In this document: positions 50,756 through 61,100 of the stretch, one piece after another
How the letters are laid out: the number at the start of each line of letters is the position of its first letter
Position numbering within the stretch: position 1 is the stretch's first letter
Position numbers and translations under genes: made by a program
Origin: JBBTTE01 sp038064395
GTDB taxonomy: Bacteria > Patescibacteriota > Saccharimonadia > Saccharimonadales > UBA4665
Length of the DNA: 64,000 bases
NCBI GenBank assembly: GCA_038064395.1
Contig: JBBTTE010000002.1
Coordinates: 1 to 64,000 of the forward strand
Direction: 5' to 3'
Notes under the pieces: generated by a model
Databases searched by the model: none
What the model was told of the DNA's origin: nothing
The model's input: only the letters and a program-made list of their open reading frames with translations

Positions 50756-51250
50756 CTAAAGTTGCTGGCAGCGCAGACTGTATGCTTTGCTGGTCTCGAT
50801 TTTGTAAAGTGCCGCAATGTCTCTATAGCCGGCGCCGACACCAGTAGCGCCGTTACCTTCGGTGTTGCAGAGTGCAAAGTTGAATATTTGAACACCTATG
50901 TCGTTAGGAGTTATCTCGGCGGGCGCCGGCAGCGTGTCGATGTTTGCAATCTGTGGCCTCAACCTAACTTCACTGTTCTCGTAGAAAGATAGCTTGGTGT
51001 ACTGAAGATAGTTGTAGCCGCTAGGTGGTGGTGGCGTTGACGGAAATGTGCCTGAATTATTGAGCTGATAATGCGAAATGGCGCTTAGTACAGCTGCTAC
51101 ATCTTGCTTGCGCTGTCCATTGTGTGAATTACGGATTAGAGCTGGAATGGCGAGCAATATGATCATGAATATCAGCCCGGCGATACCAAGCACAATCAAG
51201 GTTTCAATTACTGTGAAACCAGCTTGGTCTCGTAATTTTTGGTTTGTCAT
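50756..51250 (-). CDS. Type IV prepilin
   Basis: A 164-aa prepilin with QAG-FTVIETLIVLGIAGLIFM, Glu at +5, and a globular part similar in layout to the next gene (HNGQRKQDVAAVLSAISHYQ). Two cysteines (FALCNTEG and SLRCQQL) probably form the C-terminal disulfide. It follows pilC by 10 bp and is probably the second major or a minor pilin. Confidence 0.85.
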   Translation of the reverse strand: MTNQKLRDQAGFTVIETLIVLGIAGLIFMIILLAIPALIRNSHNGQRKQDVAAVLSAISHYQLNNSGTFPSTPPPPSGYNYLQYTKLSFYENSEVRLRPQIANIDTLPAPAEITPNDIGVQIFNFALCNTEGNGATGVGAGYRDIAALYKIETSKAYSLRCQQL

Positions 51251-51260
51251 TTGTGAAATC

Positions 51261-52481
51261 CTAACCGCCGGTGAAACCAGCTTGGTTCACTAGACCATAT
51301 ATCGGTAATAGAATCGCAGCTACGATAATCAACGCCATGACACCCATAACAACCATCATGACTGGTTCGATGATCGTACTTATAGTCTTAACTTCATTAT
51401 CAACTTCCTTCTCGTAATACTCGGCGATTTTGGCCAGCATAGTCTCAAGGGCGCCTGATTGTTCGCCAATTCGGAGCATGTTAGGCACAAGGATTAAGAA
51501 GTTCTTATCGCCATCAATGGCATCACTAAGCGCCTTGCCGCCCTTCACCTTCTCAATTGCTCGCTTCAGTGAGGCACCGATATGAACATTGTCGACAGCA
51601 TCAGAGGTTATCTCAAGCACCTGGATCAAAGGCACCCCAGCCGCCACTAGAGTCGTGCCAGTACGAGCAAATCGTGCCATATAGAGCTTCATGAACAGTG
51701 GTCCAATCGGCCATGCGCTCATCTTAAGCCTGTCGACGACACTCCGTCCACCCAGTGTTTTGGCCCAACGTGAACCGAAGAAAACTATTGCTGCCAGCGC
51801 AATTAAGACAATCCACCAGAAATGTGTGACAAAACTCGATATTGCCAACAAAATTCTTGTTATCAACGGCAAACTAACGCCGTCCAAGCCCGCGTAGATG
51901 CCCTGCACCTGAGGCAAAACCTTAATAATCATGAAGCCGACTACGCCCAACATGACTAGCATAACGATTAATGGATAGACCATGGCGCCACGAACTTTGG
52001 CAATAATGTCAGCGTCTTTCTCTTGCTGGTCGGCTAGCCGCTCTAGGCCAGTATCTAGCGTTCCCGAGGCTTCGCTGGCGGCGACAAGACTGATATAAAC
52101 CCTGTTGAAGACGTCAGGATGCTTCTCTAAGGCGACTGCGAACGAGGTACCAGCTTCTACATCGGATATAACCTGATTAATAACAACTTTTAGAGGCTTG
52201 TTGGTCGTCTGGCTGGCGACGCTACGCAAGCTCTGCACCAGTGGCAACCCAGCATTGATAAGCGTTGATAGCTGGCGACTGAATAAGACCTTATCCTTGG
52301 TCTTGACGCGCTTGAGGAAGCCGAAGCCACCGCCACCTGCTTTTTCTTCTTTGATGTCAATTGGAGTTAGGCCCTGCTCGCGGATCAGCTTAGTTGCGGC
52401 TTCTTCGTTATCGGCCTGAACCTGTGCCTTGACCTTTTGGCCGGTCTTAGCGTTCCTGGCTTGATAACTGTAAGTCAGCAT
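51261..52481 (-). CDS. pilC: Type IV pilus inner-membrane platform protein
   Basis: A 406-aa GspF-family protein with two repeats of the T2SSF domain (FSRQLSTLINAGLPLVQSLR and FARTGTTLVAAGVPLIQVLE), each followed by membrane helices, three in all. It connects the PilB/PilT motors to the pilus. It starts 2 bp after the pilT stop, so they are cotranscribed. Confidence 0.94.
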   Translation of the reverse strand: MLTYSYQARNAKTGQKVKAQVQADNEEAATKLIREQGLTPIDIKEEKAGGGGFGFLKRVKTKDKVLFSRQLSTLINAGLPLVQSLRSVASQTTNKPLKVVINQVISDVEAGTSFAVALEKHPDVFNRVYISLVAASEASGTLDTGLERLADQQEKDADIIAKVRGAMVYPLIVMLVMLGVVGFMIIKVLPQVQGIYAGLDGVSLPLITRILLAISSFVTHFWWIVLIALAAIVFFGSRWAKTLGGRSVVDRLKMSAWPIGPLFMKLYMARFARTGTTLVAAGVPLIQVLEITSDAVDNVHIGASLKRAIEKVKGGKALSDAIDGDKNFLILVPNMLRIGEQSGALETMLAKIAEYYEKEVDNEVKTISTIIEPVMMVVMGVMALIIVAAILLPIYGLVNQAGFTGG

Positions 52482-52483
52482 GA

Positions 52484-53551
52484 CTAGTTCCGCATTAGCC
52501 TATCTAGTTCGTCAATATCAACGGCAAAGTTACGAGCTTCGTCGTAAGTTATCGTACCGTCGTGTATCAGCTTAACCAGTTGCTTGTCCATCGACTGCAT
52601 GCCGAACTCCGCACCAGTCTGAATAACTGCCTCTAGCTGGTGAGCTTTGCCCTCGCGGATGATGTTGCGAACAGCTGGAGTAGCGATTAGAATTTCAGCT
52701 GCAGCCACGCGTCCACCACCTATCGAAGGCACCAAACGCTGCGAAGCGATGGCCATCAATATGTTGGACAGCTGGGCGCGGATTTGGGGCTGCTGGTGTG
52801 GTGGGAAGACGTCAATCATACGGTCAATACTCTGGGAGGCACTGTTAGTGTGCAGGGTTGCGAACACTAAGTGGCCAGTCTCGGCAATGGTAATGGCGCT
52901 AGCTATGGTCTCTAGGTCGCGCATCTCACCAATCAAGACAACGTCAGGGTCTTCACGCAATGCACTACGCAAGGCCGCGCTGAAGGAGTAAGTATCGTAG
53001 TGGACTTCACGTTGGACAACCACTGACTTGATCGAACGGTGGGTATACTCAATCGGATCCTCAATAGTAATTATGTGCTTGCTCTGCTCACTGTTGATCT
53101 TATGAACCAGAGCGGCTAGCGAAGTAGACTTACCAGAACCAGTCGGGCCAGTGACAAGAACTAGGCCACGAGGGTAGTCGGCAAACTTGTTAACAATTGC
53201 TGGCAAACCAAGCTGTTCTACCGTTAGGATCTCGTTGGGAATAAGACGTAAGGCAGCAGCCATATTACCACGCTCGTGGAAGGCGTTAACACGGAATCTA
53301 CCCAAATCACCGAAGGCAAAGCTGAAGTCGAATTCCTTATCCTTGAGTAATATCTGCTTCTGATCCTCGTCTAGGATGGCAAAGATCAGGGTTTCGACCC
53401 CCTCTTCATTCAATACATCAGCACCATTAACAGGTGTCAGGGAGCCATCAATACGGAGCATTGGTGGCAAGCCAACCTGAATGTGCAGGTCAGAGGCCTT
53501 CTTCTTAATAACTTCGTCGAGTAAGATCTCAATCTTTGGTTGTGCCTGCAT
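52484..53551 (-). CDS. pilT: Pilus retraction ATPase
   Basis: A 355-aa PilT: PAS-like N-domain, Walker A GPTGSGKSTSLAALVHK, Asp box and Walker B in REDPDVVLIGEMRDLETI, His box in GHLVFATLHTNSASQSIDR, and the C-terminal AAEIL segment. A retraction motor means the pili can pull, supporting twitching, host binding or DNA uptake. Confidence 0.95.
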   Translation of the reverse strand: MQAQPKIEILLDEVIKKKASDLHIQVGLPPMLRIDGSLTPVNGADVLNEEGVETLIFAILDEDQKQILLKDKEFDFSFAFGDLGRFRVNAFHERGNMAAALRLIPNEILTVEQLGLPAIVNKFADYPRGLVLVTGPTGSGKSTSLAALVHKINSEQSKHIITIEDPIEYTHRSIKSVVVQREVHYDTYSFSAALRSALREDPDVVLIGEMRDLETIASAITIAETGHLVFATLHTNSASQSIDRMIDVFPPHQQPQIRAQLSNILMAIASQRLVPSIGGGRVAAAEILIATPAVRNIIREGKAHQLEAVIQTGAEFGMQSMDKQLVKLIHDGTITYDEARNFAVDIDELDRLMRN

Positions 53552-53579
53552 TATTCCACCCTTTCAATCATTGTAGTCA

Positions 53580-55403
53580 TCACGCGTTATCCTCAGCGGC
53601 GACTCGGTTAACTTCGGCGAGAGTCGTGCGACCATCTAGTGCCTTTAGGTAACCGTCTTGTCGCATATTGACCATGCCTTCCGCCTGAGCGGCTTTTTCT
53701 ATTTCGGCGCTGGTCGCCTGCTTCATGATTAACTCTTGGATAGCCGTCGAGACTTCGAAAACCTCGTACAGACCCAAACGACCCTTGTAACCCGCTGGCG
53801 CCTCAGGACTATCTGTGCCCTTAGATAAAGTATAAGCGGTTTGATTGCCTAAGGGCAAGTTTTTGAAGCCGAGATCTTCCGAAACAGCCGCGACCTTGTC
53901 GGCAGCTGGTGGCAAGAGGTGACCTATGGCAGTGTTTACAGCCGCAGTTTCGGCTTCCGATGATTGGTAGGTTTGCTTGCCCGTATCATTGATGTGTCTG
54001 ACTAGTCTTTGGCCAATAACTGTGTGTACGGTGCTAGCAATTAGGAACGGTTCAACTCCCATATCTAGCAAACGCGGCAAGATACCAGCTGCACTGCTAG
54101 TGTGCAGTGTACTGAAGACTAAGTGTCCCGTAAGAGCTGCCTGAACGGCCAGTTGAGCCGTCTCCTTGTCACGAATCTCTCCAACCATCACGACGTCAGG
54201 ATCCTGGCGCAGAATACTACGCAGTCCTGATGCAAATGTCAGACCAACATCAGGATTAACCTGAATCTGGTTGATACCATCCATCTTGTATTCAACTGGG
54301 TCTTCTAGAGTGACAATGTTGATGGTGTCGTTCTTGATCTCTTGAATCAGGGCGTACAGCGAGGTCGACTTACCAGAACCGGTCGGTCCACTGGTCAGAA
54401 TCATGCCGTTAGGCCGCTCTAGACCCTTGCGGATCGTTCTGAGGGCTCGTCCTGCGTAACCCATGTCTTCTAGCTTGAGTGATGTCCCTGTCTTGTCGAG
54501 AAGACGGATAACTACCTGCTCGCCCCAGACTACTGGTGCAATCGCAATACGAAGGTCAATCGGCTTACCGTCAACTTCAACGGTGAACTGACCATCCTGC
54601 GGCGTGCGGTGTTCGTCAATCTTGAGGTTGCTTAAGATCTTAATGCGAGAAATAAAGGCCGGCTCGGTGCTCTTAGGCAGTCGCATAACTTCTCTTAGCA
54701 CGCCATCAACACGGCAACGGACTTTGAGCTCCTTCTCCTGAGGCTCGATGTGCACATCGCTAGCTCGATTACGAGCCGCAAACTCCAGAATCGCCGACAG
54801 CGCCTTACTAATTGGCGAGTCTTGAACAATAGTCTTAATTTCGTTGCCTGAGGTTGGCTTGTTGTCCTTGCCTTCGGCAGCTGCGGCATCGGTTTCGGCT
54901 TTGGCGGCCGCGGCTTGATCGTTACTAGCCTTGAAGGCATTATCGATCTGGGTATCAAGTCTAGCCGAATACTGCTTAAGAACCTGTCGTATGCCTGCCT
55001 CACTGGCAACATAGACCTTGAGTGAACGGCCAATACGCTTACTCAGGAAGTCGACAGCCTGAATGTTGTCGGCATCAAGCATTGCTACTACTAAGCGGTG
55101 TTGCATTTCACCCAGAGGAACTGCCATATAGCGCTCAGCGACGTCCTGTGGCAACAGCTTCAATATGTCTGGATCGATTCGTGCGGAAGTCAGATTAACA
55201 TATGGAACTTTGGTTATGGTAGCGTTGGCCTTGGTCAGCTGCTCCTCTGTTATGAGGCTATTCTGGACCAAGTAGGTAAAGATTGGCAGCTTGGCCTTGG
55301 TGGCCGCCACACGAGCCGCAGCTAACTTATCGGCGGTGATCATACCACCAGCAATAAGAGTGTCTTCGACTTGTTGTTCGGTGGCTACCGACAATACGCT
55401 CAT
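53580..55403 (-). CDS. pilB: Pilus extension ATPase
   Basis: A 607-aa PilB. The N-terminal MshEN-like domain (residues ~1-150) is followed by a linker rich in Ala and Lys, then the motor with GPTGSGKSTSLYALIQE, ILRQDPDVVMVGEIRDKET and GHLVFSTLHTSSAAG. The four-cysteine zinc motif after IGQRLVRHI is absent, replaced by an insert of about 65 aa without cysteines. Otherwise typical. It precedes pilT by 28 bp. Confidence 0.94.
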   Translation of the reverse strand: MSVLSVATEQQVEDTLIAGGMITADKLAAARVAATKAKLPIFTYLVQNSLITEEQLTKANATITKVPYVNLTSARIDPDILKLLPQDVAERYMAVPLGEMQHRLVVAMLDADNIQAVDFLSKRIGRSLKVYVASEAGIRQVLKQYSARLDTQIDNAFKASNDQAAAAKAETDAAAAEGKDNKPTSGNEIKTIVQDSPISKALSAILEFAARNRASDVHIEPQEKELKVRCRVDGVLREVMRLPKSTEPAFISRIKILSNLKIDEHRTPQDGQFTVEVDGKPIDLRIAIAPVVWGEQVVIRLLDKTGTSLKLEDMGYAGRALRTIRKGLERPNGMILTSGPTGSGKSTSLYALIQEIKNDTINIVTLEDPVEYKMDGINQIQVNPDVGLTFASGLRSILRQDPDVVMVGEIRDKETAQLAVQAALTGHLVFSTLHTSSAAGILPRLLDMGVEPFLIASTVHTVIGQRLVRHINDTGKQTYQSSEAETAAVNTAIGHLLPPAADKVAAVSEDLGFKNLPLGNQTAYTLSKGTDSPEAPAGYKGRLGLYEVFEVSTAIQELIMKQATSAEIEKAAQAEGMVNMRQDGYLKALDGRTTLAEVNRVAAEDNA

Positions 55404-55412
55404 GACTTTAGC

Positions 55413-55664
55413 CTATTGTTTTGTGCCACTAAATGGGTCGGCATTGCCAGTCTGACCAATGGTAATAAGCTTGGTGGGGTCAAAAGCTTCGTCATTGAAA
55501 TAGTTCTTATCAGGCTGCGGGAAGTTAGAGGTAATTGCCTGAACGTCTTCGGCTTTTTGCTGCTTGTTCTTGGGCGGCACAATCAGCGAAGTAGAGACGA
55601 AGAACGATATTATAGCGCTCAGGAAAACTATTATGACAATTAGGATCAAATCTTTTTGTTTCAT
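55413..55664 (-). CDS. Small single-pass protein of the pilus operon, 83 aa
   Basis: One membrane helix (LILIVIIVFLSAIISFFV) followed by a polar tail with FNDEAFDPTKLITIGQT. It overlaps the pilO-like gene as ATGA and precedes pilB. Possibly a short relative of PilP-like alignment proteins, but I see no sequence proof. Confidence 0.65.
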   Translation of the reverse strand: MKQKDLILIVIIVFLSAIISFFVSTSLIVPPKNKQQKAEDVQAITSNFPQPDKNYFNDEAFDPTKLITIGQTGNADPFSGTKQ

Positions 55665-56338
55665 TTGACTACCTTCTGAGTAATGTTAAGGCTCTTACTT
55701 GGCTGATAGTACGTGTGAGCGGTAACTGTCAACGACACATCATTGCCCCCACCCGTAATGCTGATTGTGTCGACTTGGATTGGTCGAATTGATTTCTGAA
55801 GCTTGTCGAGAAGCTTCTGGATTGAACTATAGCTAGCATTGGTAACGCTAAATGAGAATGGTATTTCTGTTGGTGATGGTGTTGGACTCGATACATTACC
55901 TTGTTGGTTCAATTGATCGTCCGTACCAGTTATGCTGCCTACCTTGAGACCATTGTCGGCTAATATCTTCTCGACACTGGATGCTAGGGCTGGGAAATCA
56001 TACGCACTAGGTAAGGCGTCAAGAATTAACTTGGAGTTTCGCCCATCATTATCGCCAGTACCGTCTCTTGTGCCACCAAGGACGTTGACCGAAGCCGAGT
56101 CAAAGGCTTTGTACGAAGAAGCTAGGCTGTTAAAGGCCTTGATATTAGCCTTAAGCTGATTGTTGGCCTTCTCCTTGGCGTTCACAACTTTACCTTGATA
56201 GCGATATTGACTGAAGACTGCGTTAGAGGCAACAAGACAAAAGATAGTGATAAATGCGGCTGCGGAGATTACTGCCACCATTTGGGCATTAGCCTTGCTG
56301 ATCGCTAATCGCTTGGTTGATATTTCTAGCTTGGCCAT
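55661..56338 (-). CDS. pilO: PilO-like pilus alignment protein
   Basis: A 225-aa protein with one membrane helix (AQMVAVISAAAFITIFCLVA), a coiled region, and a ferredoxin-like C-terminal domain (PFSFSVTNASYSSIQKLLDK), typical of PilO. It follows pilN with a 3-bp gap. PilM/N/O form the inner-membrane complex of the pilus machine. Confidence 0.85.
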   Translation of the reverse strand: MAKLEISTKRLAISKANAQMVAVISAAAFITIFCLVASNAVFSQYRYQGKVVNAKEKANNQLKANIKAFNSLASSYKAFDSASVNVLGGTRDGTGDNDGRNSKLILDALPSAYDFPALASSVEKILADNGLKVGSITGTDDQLNQQGNVSSPTPSPTEIPFSFSVTNASYSSIQKLLDKLQKSIRPIQVDTISITGGGNDVSLTVTAHTYYQPSKSLNITQKVVK

Positions 56339-56341
56339 GTC

Positions 56342-57052
56342 TTAGTTCCCTGTCGTCTTTGCTTTAGTGGTGGTATTAGCCTTGAACAAATCGGCTGGCT
56401 GGGATTCGGATCGAGTGCTTATAAGATTTGGTACAGATAAGGTGACTCTTTGGGTGTTGTCAAAGATGGCTGGATCGTATGACAGAGTAATGGTGTAGTT
56501 AGCAGGGTGCGGGTTAGCCTTACCTCCACTACTATCACCCAGTCCAAAGCTTGATAGAACAACATTGCTGAAGGCTGGCTTGGCGGTGTTGTCATCCTGA
56601 GTAGTGTAGGTCGTAAACTTCAGTGTGTCGACATACTTGTTCACGCTACTTAAGGCATCAGCCGTACCGGTTATAGTGGCGGTTTGCTCTGTAAAGTCGA
56701 CTGTCAAACTGGTTATATCTACCTGAGCAGGCGTTACTTGATTAATATATTCTAGGACTTTTGGCGCAGCTGGTTTTTGGTCGTGTAGGCCTGTCAGGCT
56801 CTCGAGTTGATTCTGGACAGTCAGTATCTTGCCGATTTGGGGTTGCTTCTGAAGCTTAGCTGTTGAACTAGCTATGTCTTTGCTTAGATCGTTGAGATGC
56901 TTATTCTGTAGGCCAGTTAGGCTCAATAGAACAACCAGTAGCGCAATTGAGACACCGCCAGCAAGAAAAGCAATGCTGAACGCCAGACGCTGGGCTCTTT
57001 GCGCCTTGATAAACTCGAGTTTTACATCTGGTAGAAGGTTGAGCTGAATCAT
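56342..57052 (-). CDS. pilN: PilN-like pilus alignment protein
   Basis: A 236-aa protein starting with the PilN signature MIQLNLLPDVKLEF, the short cytosolic motif that binds PilM, then a membrane helix and a periplasm-facing domain (TVDFTEQTATITGTADALSS). It starts 1 bp after pilM and is followed closely by pilO. Confidence 0.9.
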   Translation of the reverse strand: MIQLNLLPDVKLEFIKAQRAQRLAFSIAFLAGGVSIALLVVLLSLTGLQNKHLNDLSKDIASSTAKLQKQPQIGKILTVQNQLESLTGLHDQKPAAPKVLEYINQVTPAQVDITSLTVDFTEQTATITGTADALSSVNKYVDTLKFTTYTTQDDNTAKPAFSNVVLSSFGLGDSSGGKANPHPANYTITLSYDPAIFDNTQRVTLSVPNLISTRSESQPADLFKANTTTKAKTTGN

Positions 57053-57053
57053 A

Positions 57054-58088
57054 TCAAGTCCGCTCCGCCAGTCCGACGGCTACGCCGAATTGATTAGAAA
57101 TCGCCAGTAGTTCGTTCTGCCTGTCGCGACTGAAGCTGACATTACGCCATGCGTTGCCGATTTCGACATCAAGCGTGAACTTGTTAGCTAGATATAACGG
57201 AAACTCAGGAATAACAGACGCTCCGCCAGTCACGATAATACGACTAATCTTAGCGCCGGTGTAGCGAGTCTGGAAGAATTTGATCGACTTCTCTAGCTCG
57301 GCAGTTAACAGATCGATTGTGCCATTAATAGCGTGGAAGACTTGGCCTTCCAGCTTGTCCTTGCTAAGACCAAACTTGAAGACGAACTGCTCAGCTTGCT
57401 TCTCGTCGATGCTAAGATTCTGGGTAGCGGCCCGAACAATTGCTTCAACGCCAGTCGGAATACTGCGAGTTAGGTGCGGAACACCGTTTAGTACAACCAC
57501 TAAGTCAGTCGTGCGACGGCCAACATCCAGTAATAACTGCGCTGAGGCGTCATTTACGGCTAATGCCCTCGCCATTGCCAAGTTATCAGGCTCAAAGGCA
57601 ACAACGTTAAGGCCTACAGACTCGAGCATATCGAGGCGGTCTTCTACGAACTTATTAGGCACGCTAGTAAGCAGGATTTCTTGCTTGGTCTTGTCGACCG
57701 GTGAATCACCGATTAATGCCCAGTCCATCTTGGACTCTGCCAGAGGTGTTGGAATTAGCGAATCAGCTTGATAACGAATTGACTTGGCTAGCTCACCTGC
57801 TGGCAAGCGTTCTACATCGGCTACAGTCGTGAAGACACGACTAGAAGGAATACCAACGGCTACGCTACGAGTCGTAACGCCAGATTGAGCAACTAACTCC
57901 TTAATAATCTTGGCCAATTGCTGTTGGTCGGCCTTGGACTCGCTGAGAGCCAGCTTGCTGTCTAGGGGTACATAGGCGTACTTGGCTAGTGACTTCTGGC
58001 CACTGCCTCTGAGCTGAACCAAACGCACGGCCGTTGTACCAATATCTAGGCCGAAGAAATCTGAGGTACCGCTAAGAAACGAGCTCAT
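57054..58088 (-). CDS. pilM: PilM actin-like pilus protein
   Basis: A 344-aa cytosolic actin-like ATPase of the PilM/FtsA fold: FFGLDIGTTAVRLVQLRGSG, LLLDVGRRTTDLVVVLNG and RIIVTGGASVIPEF. It binds the N-terminus of PilN. It is the first of the core machinery genes, downstream of the large secreted-protein gene. Confidence 0.93.
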   Translation of the reverse strand: MSSFLSGTSDFFGLDIGTTAVRLVQLRGSGQKSLAKYAYVPLDSKLALSESKADQQQLAKIIKELVAQSGVTTRSVAVGIPSSRVFTTVADVERLPAGELAKSIRYQADSLIPTPLAESKMDWALIGDSPVDKTKQEILLTSVPNKFVEDRLDMLESVGLNVVAFEPDNLAMARALAVNDASAQLLLDVGRRTTDLVVVLNGVPHLTRSIPTGVEAIVRAATQNLSIDEKQAEQFVFKFGLSKDKLEGQVFHAINGTIDLLTAELEKSIKFFQTRYTGAKISRIIVTGGASVIPEFPLYLANKFTLDVEIGNAWRNVSFSRDRQNELLAISNQFGVAVGLAERT

Positions 58089-58193
58089 GTGCCACCCCTG
58101 TTAAATTGCTTCGCGACCAGGTTTTTATTAAATCACTTGCCATCAGGCAAATTATACCATAAGCGTAATCAGTTGTGCCCCACCCTACAGTTT

Positions 58194-61100
58194 TCATAGT
58201 ATCGGCGGCAAGCTCGTTATGGAATCAAATCGCAGCTTACTGCGTCCAGGCAACTCAAGTGAAGGATTTGATAGATATAGTTCGGGACTGAAGTCAAACA
58301 CCTCAGCCGCGCAAGTTCTGGTATCAACTCTTATAGCGCCTATATCTATGCCGTTGCTGCATGGGTCATCGACATTAGCGTGAGGGTCACCGTCATCCCC
58401 CCCATCAGTAACGATTTGATCTTCGCAAAGCCATGCGCCCCCACCTACGCCGTTGGTGTTGGGATCACTCGCATCGAACAGGTGTATACAGTACCGCTGG
58501 TATTCACCGAATGAATTAGGCACTGATGTCTGGTTATTGGACTGGAAGGATATATTCTTGCTACCGCTAATACAGAGTTTGTTGTCAGGCCAAACGTGTG
58601 CGTTATCTTGTCCGTTTGGTGCCCAATTGGCACATTTCGGCAACCCTAGAGCAGCACCTGCCCAAGTCCACTGCATACTGACGCCGTCGCTTGGCTTATT
58701 ACAAAGCCAGTTGTCGCTCCACCATGGGAAGGCATAGCCAGGGTTGTAAGGCTCGTCAATGTGAATACAGTTAGTATAGCCAGCGGCTCGACAGTTGGCA
58801 TTCGTCAACGAATCATTCTCGCCAAAACAATAATTCGTATTCTTGGTGTAGCGTACAGGTGTGGGCGTATGGGCTGGCACTGGCTTCTCGTCACGCAAAC
58901 TACCATAAGTACGCATCAGGTGTACGTTGTCCGCGACAAAGCTGCCATGGACAAGTAGTTGATTCTTACAAGTGCTGAAGAAGTTATCGGCAGGCACATT
59001 AGCACTTATTGGGTCGAAATTCCCGCCGCCAGAATTCTTAGCACAAGTGTATATAGCACCGTTCGGTCTCTGGCTGGTATATATACCATCAAGCCTAGTA
59101 ACATTGGGTGCGATATAAATGTTGCCTGTGGTGGATAGGACAAAAGACGGAATATTGTCAGCAGTCCAAGATCCCGAACCATAGGTTATGTTGTTCGTTA
59201 TANNNNNNNNNNNNNNNNNNNNNNNNNNNNNNNNNNNNNNNNNNNNNNNNNNNNNNNNNNNNNNNNNNNNNNNNNNNNNNNNNNNNNNNNNNNNNNNNNN
59301 NNACCATAGGTTATGTTGTTCGTTATATAGACATCGTCGCTAGACGCTATTGCCTGGTTGCCTGTCACCGTTCTACCGCCTAGAATTCCAGCAGCAGGGG
59401 CGCCCTCTGTTGCCTTCACGTTGATTACCGTTGAGGGGTGCGTATTGTTGAAGTTACCGCCTAGCCTAGGACTATACGTGCCTGTATTAACACTGACATT
59501 CTTGTTGGCGAAGCTTAGGGAGCTAGTCGAACTGTTGGCGACGCCCTGTGCGCTAGCAAAACCGGTTATATCACCGTTAGCAAAGGCCACCAGCTGGGCG
59601 CCAGCTCCATATGGGAAAGTGCCGTCAACATTGTTAGTCCACGCCGAAATCTCGCCATTCCCTGCACCGACGAACCCGCCACCGGCCTTAACTCCACCGC
59701 CATAGGTCTTGAAGTAGGGTTTGTTGACTACGGTCATACAGCCGCTGTCAGAAGTGGCCGCAGCCGGATACAGTATGCCAGCCGGGCCAATCCAGCCGGT
59801 TGCAGTATCAATCGTCATTTCTGGACAATACCGATCACCTGCCACAATTGGGTTGGGGTTCGTATAGATATCCGTGTATGGCGGCGGGGTGCCATAACTA
59901 CCAGAGCGAGGCGTGTTCATTACTATAGTTTCGCCCCCCGAGACGGGATCATACTTCAACTTGCTATGCACATTGGAACTAATTGGACCTCCGTAAGGAT
60001 AGGGCTCCGTCTCTCCAGCTCCATACGTTACACCAGTGTTATAGGTAACGACGGTCGGATCTTGGTCATCTGTAGCTGGGTTGATGCTGGCCGACGGGCC
60101 TAGGGTGAAGTGTTGGTAGACATCAATCGCACCCCCACATGTAAATAGTACATACGCAGGATTTCTTGGCGCAGCGGTTACGTTAGCAACGATGGCATTA
60201 TCATAATGGCCTTGTGTGGTTGGCGCTGGATTGGTAGGTATATCTACAGGGTAATTGTTTGTAAATTTAGGTACTACTTCGCCGGCTAATTCTAGATCCT
60301 GACTACCGGTATTATTAACTATGGCTCTTGCTCCCCAACTACTGCCGGCTCGAGCGTTGCCAGACCCGTTTGGCAAATTCCCATTAACTTGTACGGTACA
60401 GTTCGCGGCATAGCAATTGCCTACATAAGGTAATGCATCATAGAAATACTGCCAGTTCCCATTCGACTGGTGCAGCCAATGCTCTGTGAATACATACCAA
60501 CCTGACGAGGATGGTGGTTGATGGTTATGCTTAAGTGTCTGGTCAGAACCTGGAGTTACGGTGTATACAGCAGGCACCGGCAAATTTTTGAACTGCGCCC
60601 ATTGGTCCGTCGCGGCATCTGTATGCCCTCCTTCACCGGATGGATAAGGTGGTGTTATGCCATTGTAAGCGGGCGGGCTGGCAGTACTAGATGAATGAAT
60701 TGTTGGAGCGCTTGGAACAGGAAATACGCTAACTTTCCATATTGAATGATCTGTTATCTCTTTAGACCACTGCGTACATTCATTATCACCGCCTCCGCCT
60801 CCGCCCGAGCAAGCGGCAGAGGATGAAGTCGGATGAGTCGGCAAAGCATCGATCTGATCAAATGGTATCTGAATCTGTATGGTATTCCGCCAGTTTACAC
60901 CCTTAAGATGAACTTTATACATGTAGTTATTATTAACTGTAAACGCAAAAGAGTCATTTGCATGATTGCCTCCGAAATATCCACTGCCCCAAGTCCTATA
61001 TGTAGACCAATTAGGCGAACTCTGCCTAGGACTTCTCTCGATTATCAACTCTAGATCTTGTGGAGAATATACACCATTATCTGCATCATACAATTTGATG

